IMG/VR virus record: IMGVR_UViG_3300024265_000021
Location: 1 to 42,080 of that record
Source: a virus
Strand: one strand, 5' to 3'
DNA length: 42,080 nucleotides
Shown: piece by piece, positions 31,486-37,991 of the stretch
Layout of the letters: each line of letters opens with the position of its first letter
Numbering within the stretch: the stretch's first letter is position 1
Made by a program: the position numbers and the translations under genes
Notes under the pieces: generated by a model
Told to the model about the DNA's origin: nothing
Databases searched by the model: none
The model's input: only the letters and a program-made list of their open reading frames with translations

Positions 31486-31491
31486 ATACAC

Positions 31492-32040
31492 ATGGCTTAT
31501 AGAAAAGGTTTTTGCGATATTTGTTTAAGTGATCATTGTGCCTCTATCAATGCTCTACTCAGAGATGGAAGAAGCGCTAGCAGTATTGCCAAGGAATTTG
31601 GCTTTGACAGAAGACTAGTAGCTAAACATCAAAGTGGATGCGGTATAACTAAAGGACAACTTGATAAGCTTAAGCGTAGATACAGAGAAGAGATGGGTAA
31701 ATCAATTCCTTCAGCTGAAAGAGCAAGCCTACCATCTACTATAGAAGCCAAGAGAGTTGAGCTAAACGTTTCTACCCTTTCAGAAAATATCAAGGTATTA
31801 TATATTAGTTGTTTACAAGTAATGGCGGAATGCGAAGAAACTGGTAAACACAAGCTAAGACTAGCTGCGATAAGAGAAGCTAGACAAATACTAGAGATGG
31901 TGTTAAAAGCCTCTGCAATCGTCTTAGATGATACTAACGATACAGACTGGAAAGATACATTGGCTATTATCTTAAAAGCATTAGATCCATATCCAGAAGC
32001 AAAGTTAGCAGTAGCTAAAGCACTAGACAATAACTTATAA
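31492..32040 (+). CDS. terS: Terminase small subunit
   Basis: This 182-residue protein has an N-terminal CDICLSDHCASINALLRDGR plus SASSIAKEFGFDRRLVAKHQ helix-turn-helix, the zinc/HTH head found on many phage small terminases. The C-terminal LRLAAIREARQILEMVLKAS helix is the oligomerisation-type segment. It opens the packaging operon and should select the packaging site on phage DNA. There is no ribosome site and the promoter lies directly upstream, so the mRNA may be leaderless. Confidence 0.72.
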   Translation: MAYRKGFCDICLSDHCASINALLRDGRSASSIAKEFGFDRRLVAKHQSGCGITKGQLDKLKRRYREEMGKSIPSAERASLPSTIEAKRVELNVSTLSENIKVLYISCLQVMAECEETGKHKLRLAAIREARQILEMVLKASAIVLDDTNDTDWKDTLAIILKALDPYPEAKLAVAKALDNNL

Positions 32041-32052
32041 CTGGAGGCGCAT

Positions 32053-32253
32053 ATGTTAGAAGTGAAGTGTGTTTTCTGTCCCGCCCGAAATGTGTTTACG
32101 GATGATTGTCTTAGAAGTTATGTGTTCAAGCAATATTATTCTTATGAATATCGCTTTCGAAGTTGCGAGGAAAGAATCAAAGACTGCATAGCAAGAGATT
32201 ACGAGCTTAAATCATACGATCGATTGGAATATGAACATAACTGTTATGACTGA
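32053..32253 (+). CDS. Small Cys-rich protein, VFC family copy 1
   Basis: It has 66 residues, with GGAGG before ATG. The N-terminus KCVFCPARN is shared with the 32718 protein (KCVFCQARN). Further Cys are spread to the C-terminus (DDC, RSC, KDC, HNC), seven in total or close to it. A small metal-binding or redox protein is likely; no family recognised. Confidence 0.6.
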   Translation: MLEVKCVFCPARNVFTDDCLRSYVFKQYYSYEYRFRSCEERIKDCIARDYELKSYDRLEYEHNCYD

Positions 32254-32270
32254 TAATGGAGGGTTGTATC

Positions 32271-32708
32271 ATGAAAGAGGAAAGAGTAAAGAAGCTAACT
32301 ATTGAAGCTTTATCGCACGTAGATGTAAAGACAGTAGACGACAAGAATAGACCTAAAGAGTTGTCAGTAGTATTAAGGCCAGATTGTAATAAAGATTTGT
32401 TATGTGGACTTGTATCTATAATGTCGAAGCAGTTAGAGCTATTAGTATTAGTTACTGCAGACCTTAACTCGGAAATGTCTTTAAAGCTAGACACTGATGC
32501 ACAACACAACAATACTTTTGCTAGTCTAAGAAAAGATCTAAAGGGTGTTTCTGTAGCAATGAACATTAGAGAACTATCGTTATCGAACTGGATTAACAGG
32601 CTATCGTATTCTTTTTGCTCCGAACAGCCATACAGTATAACTGATAAGAAATACTTTGTTGATGGAAGTCCTATACTAACTATATGTACTTACAATTGGA
32701 CATCATAG
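32271..32708 (+). CDS. Hypothetical protein, 145 aa
   Basis: ATG at 32271 follows GGAGGG by six bases; an earlier in-frame ATG at 32256 overlaps that ribosome site. The protein is mostly helical in the middle (LLCGLVSIMSKQLELLVLVTADLN) and ends in Tyr/Ser-rich strands. It lies between the two VFC-family genes. No family recognised. Confidence 0.6.
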   Translation: MKEERVKKLTIEALSHVDVKTVDDKNRPKELSVVLRPDCNKDLLCGLVSIMSKQLELLVLVTADLNSEMSLKLDTDAQHNNTFASLRKDLKGVSVAMNIRELSLSNWINRLSYSFCSEQPYSITDKKYFVDGSPILTICTYNWTS

Positions 32709-32717
32709 GAGGGTAAT

Positions 32718-32933
32718 ATGCTAGATTTTAAATGTGTGTTCTGCCAAGCTAGAAATCAAAATACCAACAAGTGCTACAAAGATATTATATTAGGGTTTAG
32801 AGATGCTATAGAGAAAGAATGTACTGATGTTAGTGAGAACTGTACTTATGATTACAAAGGTAAGGCTAGGGAGATGGACGAGATCATTATAGAGCTAATG
32901 ACTGACAGTGCTAATAAAGGTAGGGTTGGATAG
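32718..32933 (+). CDS. Small Cys-rich protein, VFC family copy 2
   Basis: The 71-residue protein begins LDFKCVFCQARNQNTNKC, the same plan as copy 1 (LEVKCVFCPARN). The rest has diverged and is acidic and helical. The conserved KCVFC-x-ARN start suggests one metal site kept in both copies. GGAGGG precedes the ATG. Confidence 0.6.
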   Translation: MLDFKCVFCQARNQNTNKCYKDIILGFRDAIEKECTDVSENCTYDYKGKAREMDEIIIELMTDSANKGRVG

Positions 32934-33398
32934 ATGCTAACGTTATTTCAAAGAGGTGTATCTCTAAAAGAGATAGAGAGAAAAGTTCTTTACACTGAAA
33001 CATATATTGCTTTCTTTAGAAATGAAGTTTCTGTTACTAGTAGAAAGAATGAGATTCTAACAAAAACTCATACAAGAGGGCCAATGAGGTCTACTATTGG
33101 CATATTAGAACCATCATGGACTCTTGAGAAAACAAGGAAAAGATTTACTTTGTTCAATAAACGTCAAGTATTTTTTAGAATGTTTGGCCATGTTTCACCG
33201 ATACCTAACGACTTTTTCGAAGTTGAAGTTGTTGGATTTGGCATTACGGATGAACCTCACAGAAAAGGTACGAGATGCCTGGTTGCTCAGTCATTTGTAA
33301 AACCGATTAAATCTACTTACCCAGACCCATTAGTTTTTGAACCGGGATCTTTAAGAATAAGCATAGGACAGGACAATGATTATAGGGGCAGATATTAA
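32934..33398 (+). CDS. Hypothetical protein with HTH-like start, 154 aa
   Basis: It directly follows the previous stop. The first 35 residues (LFQRGVSLKEIERKVLYTETYI) look like a resolvase-type or sigma-like helix-turn-helix; the rest is beta-rich (FFEVEVVGFGITDEP). It overlaps the next gene by 23 bases. Possibly a regulator or packaging accessory; no confident family. Confidence 0.55.
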   Translation: MLTLFQRGVSLKEIERKVLYTETYIAFFRNEVSVTSRKNEILTKTHTRGPMRSTIGILEPSWTLEKTRKRFTLFNKRQVFFRMFGHVSPIPNDFFEVEVVGFGITDEPHRKGTRCLVAQSFVKPIKSTYPDPLVFEPGSLRISIGQDNDYRGRY

Positions 33399-33819
33399 AA
33401 CGAACACTTGGTTAGACCTAATAGAGTCCGGAGGCTACAAGGACTCTCTGCTTAGTATTTATAAAAATGAACCTCCTAAGATAACTGCGTTTGATCTAAT
33501 TGGATTCAGTGACTTGCTAAGAAACAACAGCATTACAATGTCTCTACTAACAAAAGATGTTCCAGCTACTGCGGCACAGTTTTGGGGCGGAGCTAATGTA
33601 ACTGGAGTAAGAGTAGAGCTACGACTAATGGGTATAGAGTTCTACACTTCTAACTTCTGGTACAGCCCAGATGAAGCTACAGATACTAGGAGAATGAAAC
33701 ATGTTACTGAACATATATCTGAACCAGGCAAAAAGAGGACTGTAATAATGGATGGGGCATTTACTGCGATGGCGGCTACTATATCAATTATAGGCGTCTC
33801 TCCAACTATAGGACGATAA
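33376..33819 (+). CDS. Hypothetical protein, 147 aa
   Basis: The start has GGA before ATG and overlaps the previous gene. It has mixed alpha-beta composition and a Gly/Ala-rich hydrophobic end (AMAATISIIGVSPTIG). No motif recognised. Together with its two neighbours it forms a conserved-looking block of unknown genes between terS and the kinase-like gene. Confidence 0.55.
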   Translation: MIIGADIKTNTWLDLIESGGYKDSLLSIYKNEPPKITAFDLIGFSDLLRNNSITMSLLTKDVPATAAQFWGGANVTGVRVELRLMGIEFYTSNFWYSPDEATDTRRMKHVTEHISEPGKKRTVIMDGAFTAMAATISIIGVSPTIGR

Positions 33820-33837
33820 ACAACAGGGAAGGAACAC

Positions 33838-34293
33838 ATGGGGCTAACAGCACGGGGAATAAGGGTATGCTTAGACAAAATTAGAAGAGACACTAAGTGG
33901 ATTACTCTAATACACAAAGAAGGCAATGGTTCATTCTACGAAGTTCCCAAGTATAGAACTTCTGTTTCATCAGATGTATTTGATATTGTACCTAGGAATG
34001 ATACATTAGTGATGGATAGCGTCTCACTTACCAATAAAAAAATAATAACTTTCGTGGAAGACCAGGTCGATATGTCTGTTCTTGGTCCTTGTCTGAGGAG
34101 AGGAGTTCTGTATGTTGCAGCGTCAGCGTACAAGATAAAGAAAAGCTTCTTGTTCCTGGGGCTTGCAGAAGGAATTCAAAAAGAAGATCATTCCGATGAT
34201 GGAGTAGTTGCGCATCTTGGAAAACATGACCTCAACCTGTCTTTTGGGCTAAGTGACCCTGCAAAGGAGTATAGTCTGGGGGGTATGAAATAA
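33838..34293 (+). CDS. Hypothetical protein, 151 aa
   Basis: GGGAAGGAAC precedes ATG. It is beta-rich with VPRNDTLVMDSVSLTNKKII and a compact SVLGPCLRRGVLYVAASAYK segment, ending KEYSLGGMK. No family recognised. It is followed after one base by the kinase-like gene. Confidence 0.55.
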   Translation: MGLTARGIRVCLDKIRRDTKWITLIHKEGNGSFYEVPKYRTSVSSDVFDIVPRNDTLVMDSVSLTNKKIITFVEDQVDMSVLGPCLRRGVLYVAASAYKIKKSFLFLGLAEGIQKEDHSDDGVVAHLGKHDLNLSFGLSDPAKEYSLGGMK

Positions 34294-34294
34294 C

Positions 34295-35047
34295 ATGATA
34301 ATTACTATAGATGGTAAAGCAGCGACCAAGAAGTCTCCAGTAGCTTATATATTATCAAATAAGTTGGGGTACAAACATATAAACAGTGGGTTAGTATACA
34401 GAGCGCTAGCAGTAGAAGTATTAGAAAGAAAGAAGAATGGTAATCCACCAAGACTTTCTAAGATGGCATGGATAGTATCAGACATGAGGTTTACATCTGA
34501 TAAGATGGAATGGTTGGGATCATCTATAGAAAGACATGCTCACGGAGACACCACGAGAGTTACAAAGTACGTAGAGCAAGAATTAACAAGCCCAGCTACG
34601 ACGCTATGCGCTTCTAAGCTCTCAGTCTATCCAATTGTAAGGGAAGCAGTAGAAAAGTGTCTTAGAGATCAAATTATAGAGTCTGACGTTGTAACTGATG
34701 GAAGGGACATGGGAACTGTAGTATTCCCAGATGCAGATGTTAAGTTCTTCTTTGAATCTGACTTTGAGTCAAGAGTTGGATGGAGACACAAGTATGAAGG
34801 ATCTGAATACGGAGAAAGTAAAGATAGTGTATCTAAAGCTCTAAAAGATAGAGATTCTGACTCTAGTTGGGTTGTTCCAGCTGATAACGCTAATATAATA
34901 GATGTTAGTAAAATGGACGTATATCAGATAGCAGACAAACTATGTGATTGTTTCGTTACTCCCACCAAGGTTTATAGGTCTGGAATAGTAATGACTAGCG
35001 TTCCACCATGTTCTAATTGCAATCAAGTTTGTGGGATGGCTAGATGA
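34295..35047 (+). CDS. Cytidylate kinase-like protein with altered P-loop
   Basis: The 250-residue protein follows the Cmk fold: IITIDGKAATKKSPVAYILS, INSGLVYRALA, VVTDGRDMGTVVFPDADVKF, then KDRDSDSSW and NIIDVSKMDVYQIA. In active CMP kinases the P-loop reads GxxxxGK(S/T); here it is GKAATKKS, with Lys replacing the second Gly. The usual Arg after RDxxDS is Trp. So phosphoryl transfer may be weak, changed or absent. The C-terminal 25 residues add PPCSNCNQVC, a Cys motif not usual in Cmk. It is next to the terminase ATPase (ATGA overlap). Confidence 0.75.
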   Translation: MIITIDGKAATKKSPVAYILSNKLGYKHINSGLVYRALAVEVLERKKNGNPPRLSKMAWIVSDMRFTSDKMEWLGSSIERHAHGDTTRVTKYVEQELTSPATTLCASKLSVYPIVREAVEKCLRDQIIESDVVTDGRDMGTVVFPDADVKFFFESDFESRVGWRHKYEGSEYGESKDSVSKALKDRDSDSSWVVPADNANIIDVSKMDVYQIADKLCDCFVTPTKVYRSGIVMTSVPPCSNCNQVCGMAR

Positions 35048-35796
35048 AAACTAAGATGGTAGATTTCGTTGCATCATCCATGAGTCCATCGTTGTTCATG
35101 TACAAGGCTTTCAATATGAAGCCTGATGAATGGCAATCGAGTCTATTAGATAATTTCCCTCAAGAGTCTTTGTTATTATGTTCGAGGCAGTCTGGTAAGT
35201 CTACAGTTAGTGCAACTCTTGCATTACATCAAGCTGCTTTCAAGAAAGATTCTTTAGTATTAATCGTATCAAAAGCATATCGTCAAGCAGAGGAGCTACT
35301 AAGGAAAGTAAAGGTAGGAATACCCTTTGTCTCCTCTATCTTGGCAGTAGTAAAAGAAAACCAATCAGAGATAGAGTTGGATAATGGTAGCAGAATATTA
35401 AGTCTACCTGGCAGAGAGGACACGATTCGTGCTTATTCAGCTGTATCTCTTATTATAATAGATGAAGCTTCTAGAGTAGGAGAGGAATTATACAACTCAG
35501 TACGTCCTATGTTAGCTATATCAAGAGGTAAGGTCCTAGCCCTTACTACCCCATTCGGAAAGCAAGGATGGTTCCATAAGGCTTGGGTAGAGGATGATGA
35601 CTGGTTCAAGATAAAGATAACTGCTAGCGACTGTCCTAGGATCTCAGATGACTTTATAAACACTGAAATGAAGAGAATGGGTGAATGGTGGGTTAAGCAA
35701 GAATACTTTTGTGAGTTTGTTGATAATGAGACTCAGCTGTTCTCTTATGATGACATAATTAAATGTATAACTGATGAGGTAGAAGTATGGGTTTAG
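35044..35796 (+). CDS. terL: Terminase large subunit, ATPase domain only
   Basis: This 250-residue protein is the packaging motor half of a large terminase. Walker A is SRQSGKST (47-54), Walker B LIIIDEA (136-142), and the coupling motif ALTTPFG is near 166-172. It stops at LFSYDDIIKC, the linker to the nuclease in ordinary TerL. The nuclease domain is encoded separately at 37401-37991, about 1.6 kb downstream. The ATPase ring would translocate DNA through the portal with the nuclease as a separate subunit. Confidence 0.9.
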   Translation: MKTKMVDFVASSMSPSLFMYKAFNMKPDEWQSSLLDNFPQESLLLCSRQSGKSTVSATLALHQAAFKKDSLVLIVSKAYRQAEELLRKVKVGIPFVSSILAVVKENQSEIELDNGSRILSLPGREDTIRAYSAVSLIIIDEASRVGEELYNSVRPMLAISRGKVLALTTPFGKQGWFHKAWVEDDDWFKIKITASDCPRISDDFINTEMKRMGEWWVKQEYFCEFVDNETQLFSYDDIIKCITDEVEVWV

Positions 35797-36203
35797 AGGG
35801 TTGGAAGAATGGACATCCATTTGTTACATTTGGAAAGAGGACAACTTATGTCTTCAATACTGTATCGGCTAAAGAATACGACTTATATGACTACGAAGGC
35901 GTACGTTTCACTGTCTTAGCAAAGGAGAGCATAGTTAAGTTTGATTTTGTAGATGAAATGGAACCTATCTTTCGTAACATTGGATTTACAAGGCTATCTT
36001 CTAGGAAGAGAACGAATGCTATAGCATCAGGTGGCGTAAGGCTGGTTAAAGAGTTATATCCAATACTTAGGCCACATGAAGAAAAGGATGAGTTTATTAT
36101 TTATAGATGTCCTTTATACGTACATAAAGATTCTTCTACAGATAGTGTAGTTATATATTGTGATTTGAATAAGAGTGAAGAACATAGTATAATGAACAGA
36201 TAA
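35787..36203 (+). CDS. Hypothetical protein between the terminase halves, 138 aa
   Basis: Its ATG overlaps the end of the ATPase gene. The sequence is alpha-beta with many Lys/Glu (HEEKDEFIIYRCPLYVHK) and no recognised motif. A promoter for the following envelope genes lies in its last 40 bases. It may be a packaging accessory or the first gene of the inserted block. Confidence 0.55.
   Translation: MGLEGWKNGHPFVTFGKRTTYVFNTVSAKEYDLYDYEGVRFTVLAKESIVKFDFVDEMEPIFRNIGFTRLSSRKRTNAIASGGVRLVKELYPILRPHEEKDEFIIYRCPLYVHKDSSTDSVVIYCDLNKSEEHSIMNR
36165..36193 (+). promoter_or_regulatory. Promoter of the envelope cassette
   Basis: TTGAAT (36165-36170), 17-base spacer, then a perfect TATAAT (36188-36193). 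It lies inside the end of the 35787 gene and directly before three envelope genes that end at a terminator, as expected for an independently expressed moron. Confidence 0.65.
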
Positions 36204-36220
36204 AGCAATGGGAGGTGAGT

Positions 36221-36313
36221 ATGAATATTACCTTTAGGGACTGGCTGTGGCCTATTGTTATTTTTGTCATATCATCTTTCATTGGCTGTCTTGTAGGTAA
36301 ATACTTATATTAA
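36221..36313 (+). CDS. 30-residue membrane peptide
   Basis: GGAGGTGAG five bases before ATG. MNITFRDWLWPIVIFVISSF then IGCLVGKYLY: a short polar start and one span of about 20 residues. It is the first gene after the 36165 promoter. Holin-like or envelope-modifying roles are possible. Confidence 0.6.
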   Translation: MNITFRDWLWPIVIFVISSFIGCLVGKYLY

Positions 36314-36324
36314 GAAGGAGGAGT

Positions 36325-36552
36325 ATGAAGAGGAAGATTGCTTTAGGAGTTACTATTTTAGTTCTAATGTTGTTCGGGTTCTATGTCGGTGTGATTCAGG
36401 CCTCTCCAACTTTGACTCCAGGTTTTGGAGCTAGTGGTGACTGGGGCTGTACGGGTGGTGGACCTACCACTGCTCCTGTAATACAACCACCAACAGTAAT
36501 CGTTCAGATACCTGCTGGCTCACCTACTGTAGGCTTTGGAATAACGGGATAG
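36325..36552 (+). CDS. Secreted small Gly/Pro-rich protein, 75 aa
   Basis: AAGGAGGAG precedes ATG. The signal sequence (MKRKIALGVTILVLMLFGFYV) ends near QAS-P, a good cleavage context. The mature part is about 48 residues, rich in Gly, Pro and Thr. No domain is recognised. It is co-expressed with a lipoprotein and a membrane peptide, so export to the envelope is likely. Confidence 0.65.
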   Translation: MKRKIALGVTILVLMLFGFYVGVIQASPTLTPGFGASGDWGCTGGGPTTAPVIQPPTVIVQIPAGSPTVGFGITG

Positions 36553-36562
36553 GGGGATAAAT

Positions 36563-37279
36563 ATGGATAAGTTTTTTAATGCTGTTTATATAGCAAGGAA
36601 AGAGATAGCATGGGTGCTTGTATTAATTATGGTTGGAGTTATAGCATGCTGCGCTCTCACGGGATGCACAAAAGAAGACGTTGATAAGTATAGAGATATG
36701 ACAGACACTGTTATAGATCTCGTAGACGAGATTGATGAGCTAGAGAAGAAGATAGAGGATATAATTGGTGAAGAAGCTCCATGCGCTCCAGACGAAGAAG
36801 CATCTGGTATCATGATGGCTGATCCACCTAGCCAGGGAGGCTATGCTGCTCCACCGTCTAGTCCTAATAATATTAGAAGGTTTGACATTCAAGCAGTGGG
36901 TAATTCCGCACCTGTTAGGATAATAATAGATCCTCAAGGTTCGGTAAACCCATTAAATATGCCTACTTATGTTGAAGGGCTTGGTATTAAGCCAGTTAGT
37001 ACGAACCCACCACCAGTGGAAGTAAGTCCAACACCATCTGTACGACCACTTCCTAGGCCACCGTCACCACCTAGTCCAACTCCAGACATGGAACGACCTT
37101 GTTTGCCTTGTATCACACCTGTATCAGAGATCATTGGCTTTCCATACGTAATAACAGAACCAATCATAGTGCCTACAGCATATGATTGGGGAGACTTCGA
37201 AGGTACTTTATTGTCCCCTGAGTTTGATACTTCACCAGGATGCCTATTCGAGAATGCTTGTTGGAACGGCTGTGCTTGA
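36563..37279 (+). CDS. Putative lipoprotein with coiled coil and Pro-rich stalk, 238 aa
   Basis: N-terminal IAWVLVLIMVGVIACCALTGC ends in LTGC, a lipobox for signal peptidase II, with Cys about residue 35 as the lipidated residue. A short coiled coil (VDEIDELEKKIEDI) follows, then a long Pro-rich region (PSVRPLPRPPSPPSP) and a Cys-containing end. This plan fits surface-exposed phage lipoproteins that block superinfection, or a Pro-rich outer-membrane spanin; I see no i-spanin partner. The 37352 terminator follows. Confidence 0.62.
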   Translation: MDKFFNAVYIARKEIAWVLVLIMVGVIACCALTGCTKEDVDKYRDMTDTVIDLVDEIDELEKKIEDIIGEEAPCAPDEEASGIMMADPPSQGGYAAPPSSPNNIRRFDIQAVGNSAPVRIIIDPQGSVNPLNMPTYVEGLGIKPVSTNPPPVEVSPTPSVRPLPRPPSPPSPTPDMERPCLPCITPVSEIIGFPYVITEPIIVPTAYDWGDFEGTLLSPEFDTSPGCLFENACWNGCA

Positions 37280-37297
37280 AATATAGGCGGAGATTGT

Positions 37298-37320
37298 TAC
37301 CCTGGTTCTAGCGAAGGGTA
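37298..37320 (+). other. Hairpin upstream of the terminator
   Basis: TACCCT and AGGGTA pair across an 11-base loop. It has no U-run of its own and may stabilise the 3' end of the cassette mRNA. Confidence 0.4.
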
Positions 37321-37351
37321 TCTATTGTAGTCACTGGATGTGATTATTTAA

Positions 37352-37380
37352 AAGCCCCCTCCGAAAGGTTGGGGCTTCTT
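37352..37380 (+). terminator. Intrinsic terminator ending the envelope cassette
   Basis: AAGCCCC (37352-37358) pairs with GGGGCTT (37371-37377), with an inner CC-GAAA-GG tetraloop stem, followed by CTTTGTT. It lies 20 bases before the nuclease start, so nuclease and portal transcription must come from read-through or an unseen promoter. Confidence 0.75.
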
Positions 37381-37400
37381 TGTTGGGAGTTGCAACACGA

Positions 37401-37991
37401 ATGTTTGTAAAATACACATTAGGCCTTGATCTAGGGCAGCAAAACGACTATACTGTTTTAACGGTGGCTGAGCCAGTATTTCTTCTCGACGGTTCTCTTG
37501 TAATAAAGATACCTTATATATACAGGTTTCCACTTAGAATGAGCTATGTCTATGTAGTTGAGTATTTAGAAAAGTTCATAATAAACAGAGAGTTAGATGA
37601 ATATGTACTAATAGTAGATCATACTGGAGTAGGAAGACCAGTGGTTGATTTACTTAATGATTACAATATAAATACAATAGGATTGACGATAACAGGTGGT
37701 CATAAATCTAACTGGTCAACAGGAAGATCAGTCACAGTTCCTAAGATAGAATTGATATCAAGGTTGCAAGTTGCAATACAATGTTGCAAGCTCCAACTAG
37801 CAAAGGGAGTTAAGTGTCTAGACGTATTAATAAAGGAATTGATCAACTTTACTATAACTTCTGGTAGAGGAATAAAGATGGAAGCTGCTAGTGGTCATCA
37901 TGATGATACTGTAATGTCTTTAGCTATGGTAGTCTGGTACATAGAAGATAAGTTAAACAGAAGTAAGAAGCTTAGAGTAATAGGAAACTAA
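37401..37991 (+). CDS. terL: Terminase large subunit, nuclease domain as a separate protein
   Basis: ATG at 37401 is used (GGGAG 11 bases upstream; TTG at 37380 would add seven residues). The 196-residue protein is the RNase H-fold nuclease of TerL. TLGLDLGQQNDYTVLTV carries Asp10, LIVDHTGVGRP carries Asp73, and ASGHHDDTVMSLAM carries Asp168/169, the usual metal-binding triad. It cuts concatemers during packaging. No ATPase motifs are present; these are in the 35044 gene. It joins the portal gene without a gap. Confidence 0.9.
   Translation: MFVKYTLGLDLGQQNDYTVLTVAEPVFLLDGSLVIKIPYIYRFPLRMSYVYVVEYLEKFIINRELDEYVLIVDHTGVGRPVVDLLNDYNINTIGLTITGGHKSNWSTGRSVTVPKIELISRLQVAIQCCKLQLAKGVKCLDVLIKELINFTITSGRGIKMEAASGHHDDTVMSLAMVVWYIEDKLNRSKKLRVIGN

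Larger units (their letters stand above)
30800..31491. other. Non-coding control region B between divergent operons
   Basis: These 692 bases lie between the leftward early genes and the rightward terminase operon, and I see no gene here. They hold a leftward promoter, a promoter plus small RNA ending in a GC-rich hairpin, four 11-base TGTAAC iterons, an AT-rich perfect inverted repeat, an imperfect hairpin around 31163-31208, a strong promoter plus second small RNA with terminator, and a promoter adjoining terS. The iteron part duplicates region A. Confidence 0.8.

Noticed and set aside
36563-37279. Outer-membrane spanin (Rz1-like) identity for the Pro-rich lipoprotein
   Set aside because: It is much longer than Rz1, has no adjacent i-spanin with a periplasmic coiled coil, and lacks the C-terminal membrane span of a unimolecular spanin.
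35797-37400. Group I/II intron or intein interrupting the terminase gene
   Set aside because: The intervening DNA holds genes with their own promoter, ribosome sites and terminator, the ATPase gene ends with a normal stop, and no homing endonuclease or intein motif is seen. RNA data would be needed to exclude it fully.
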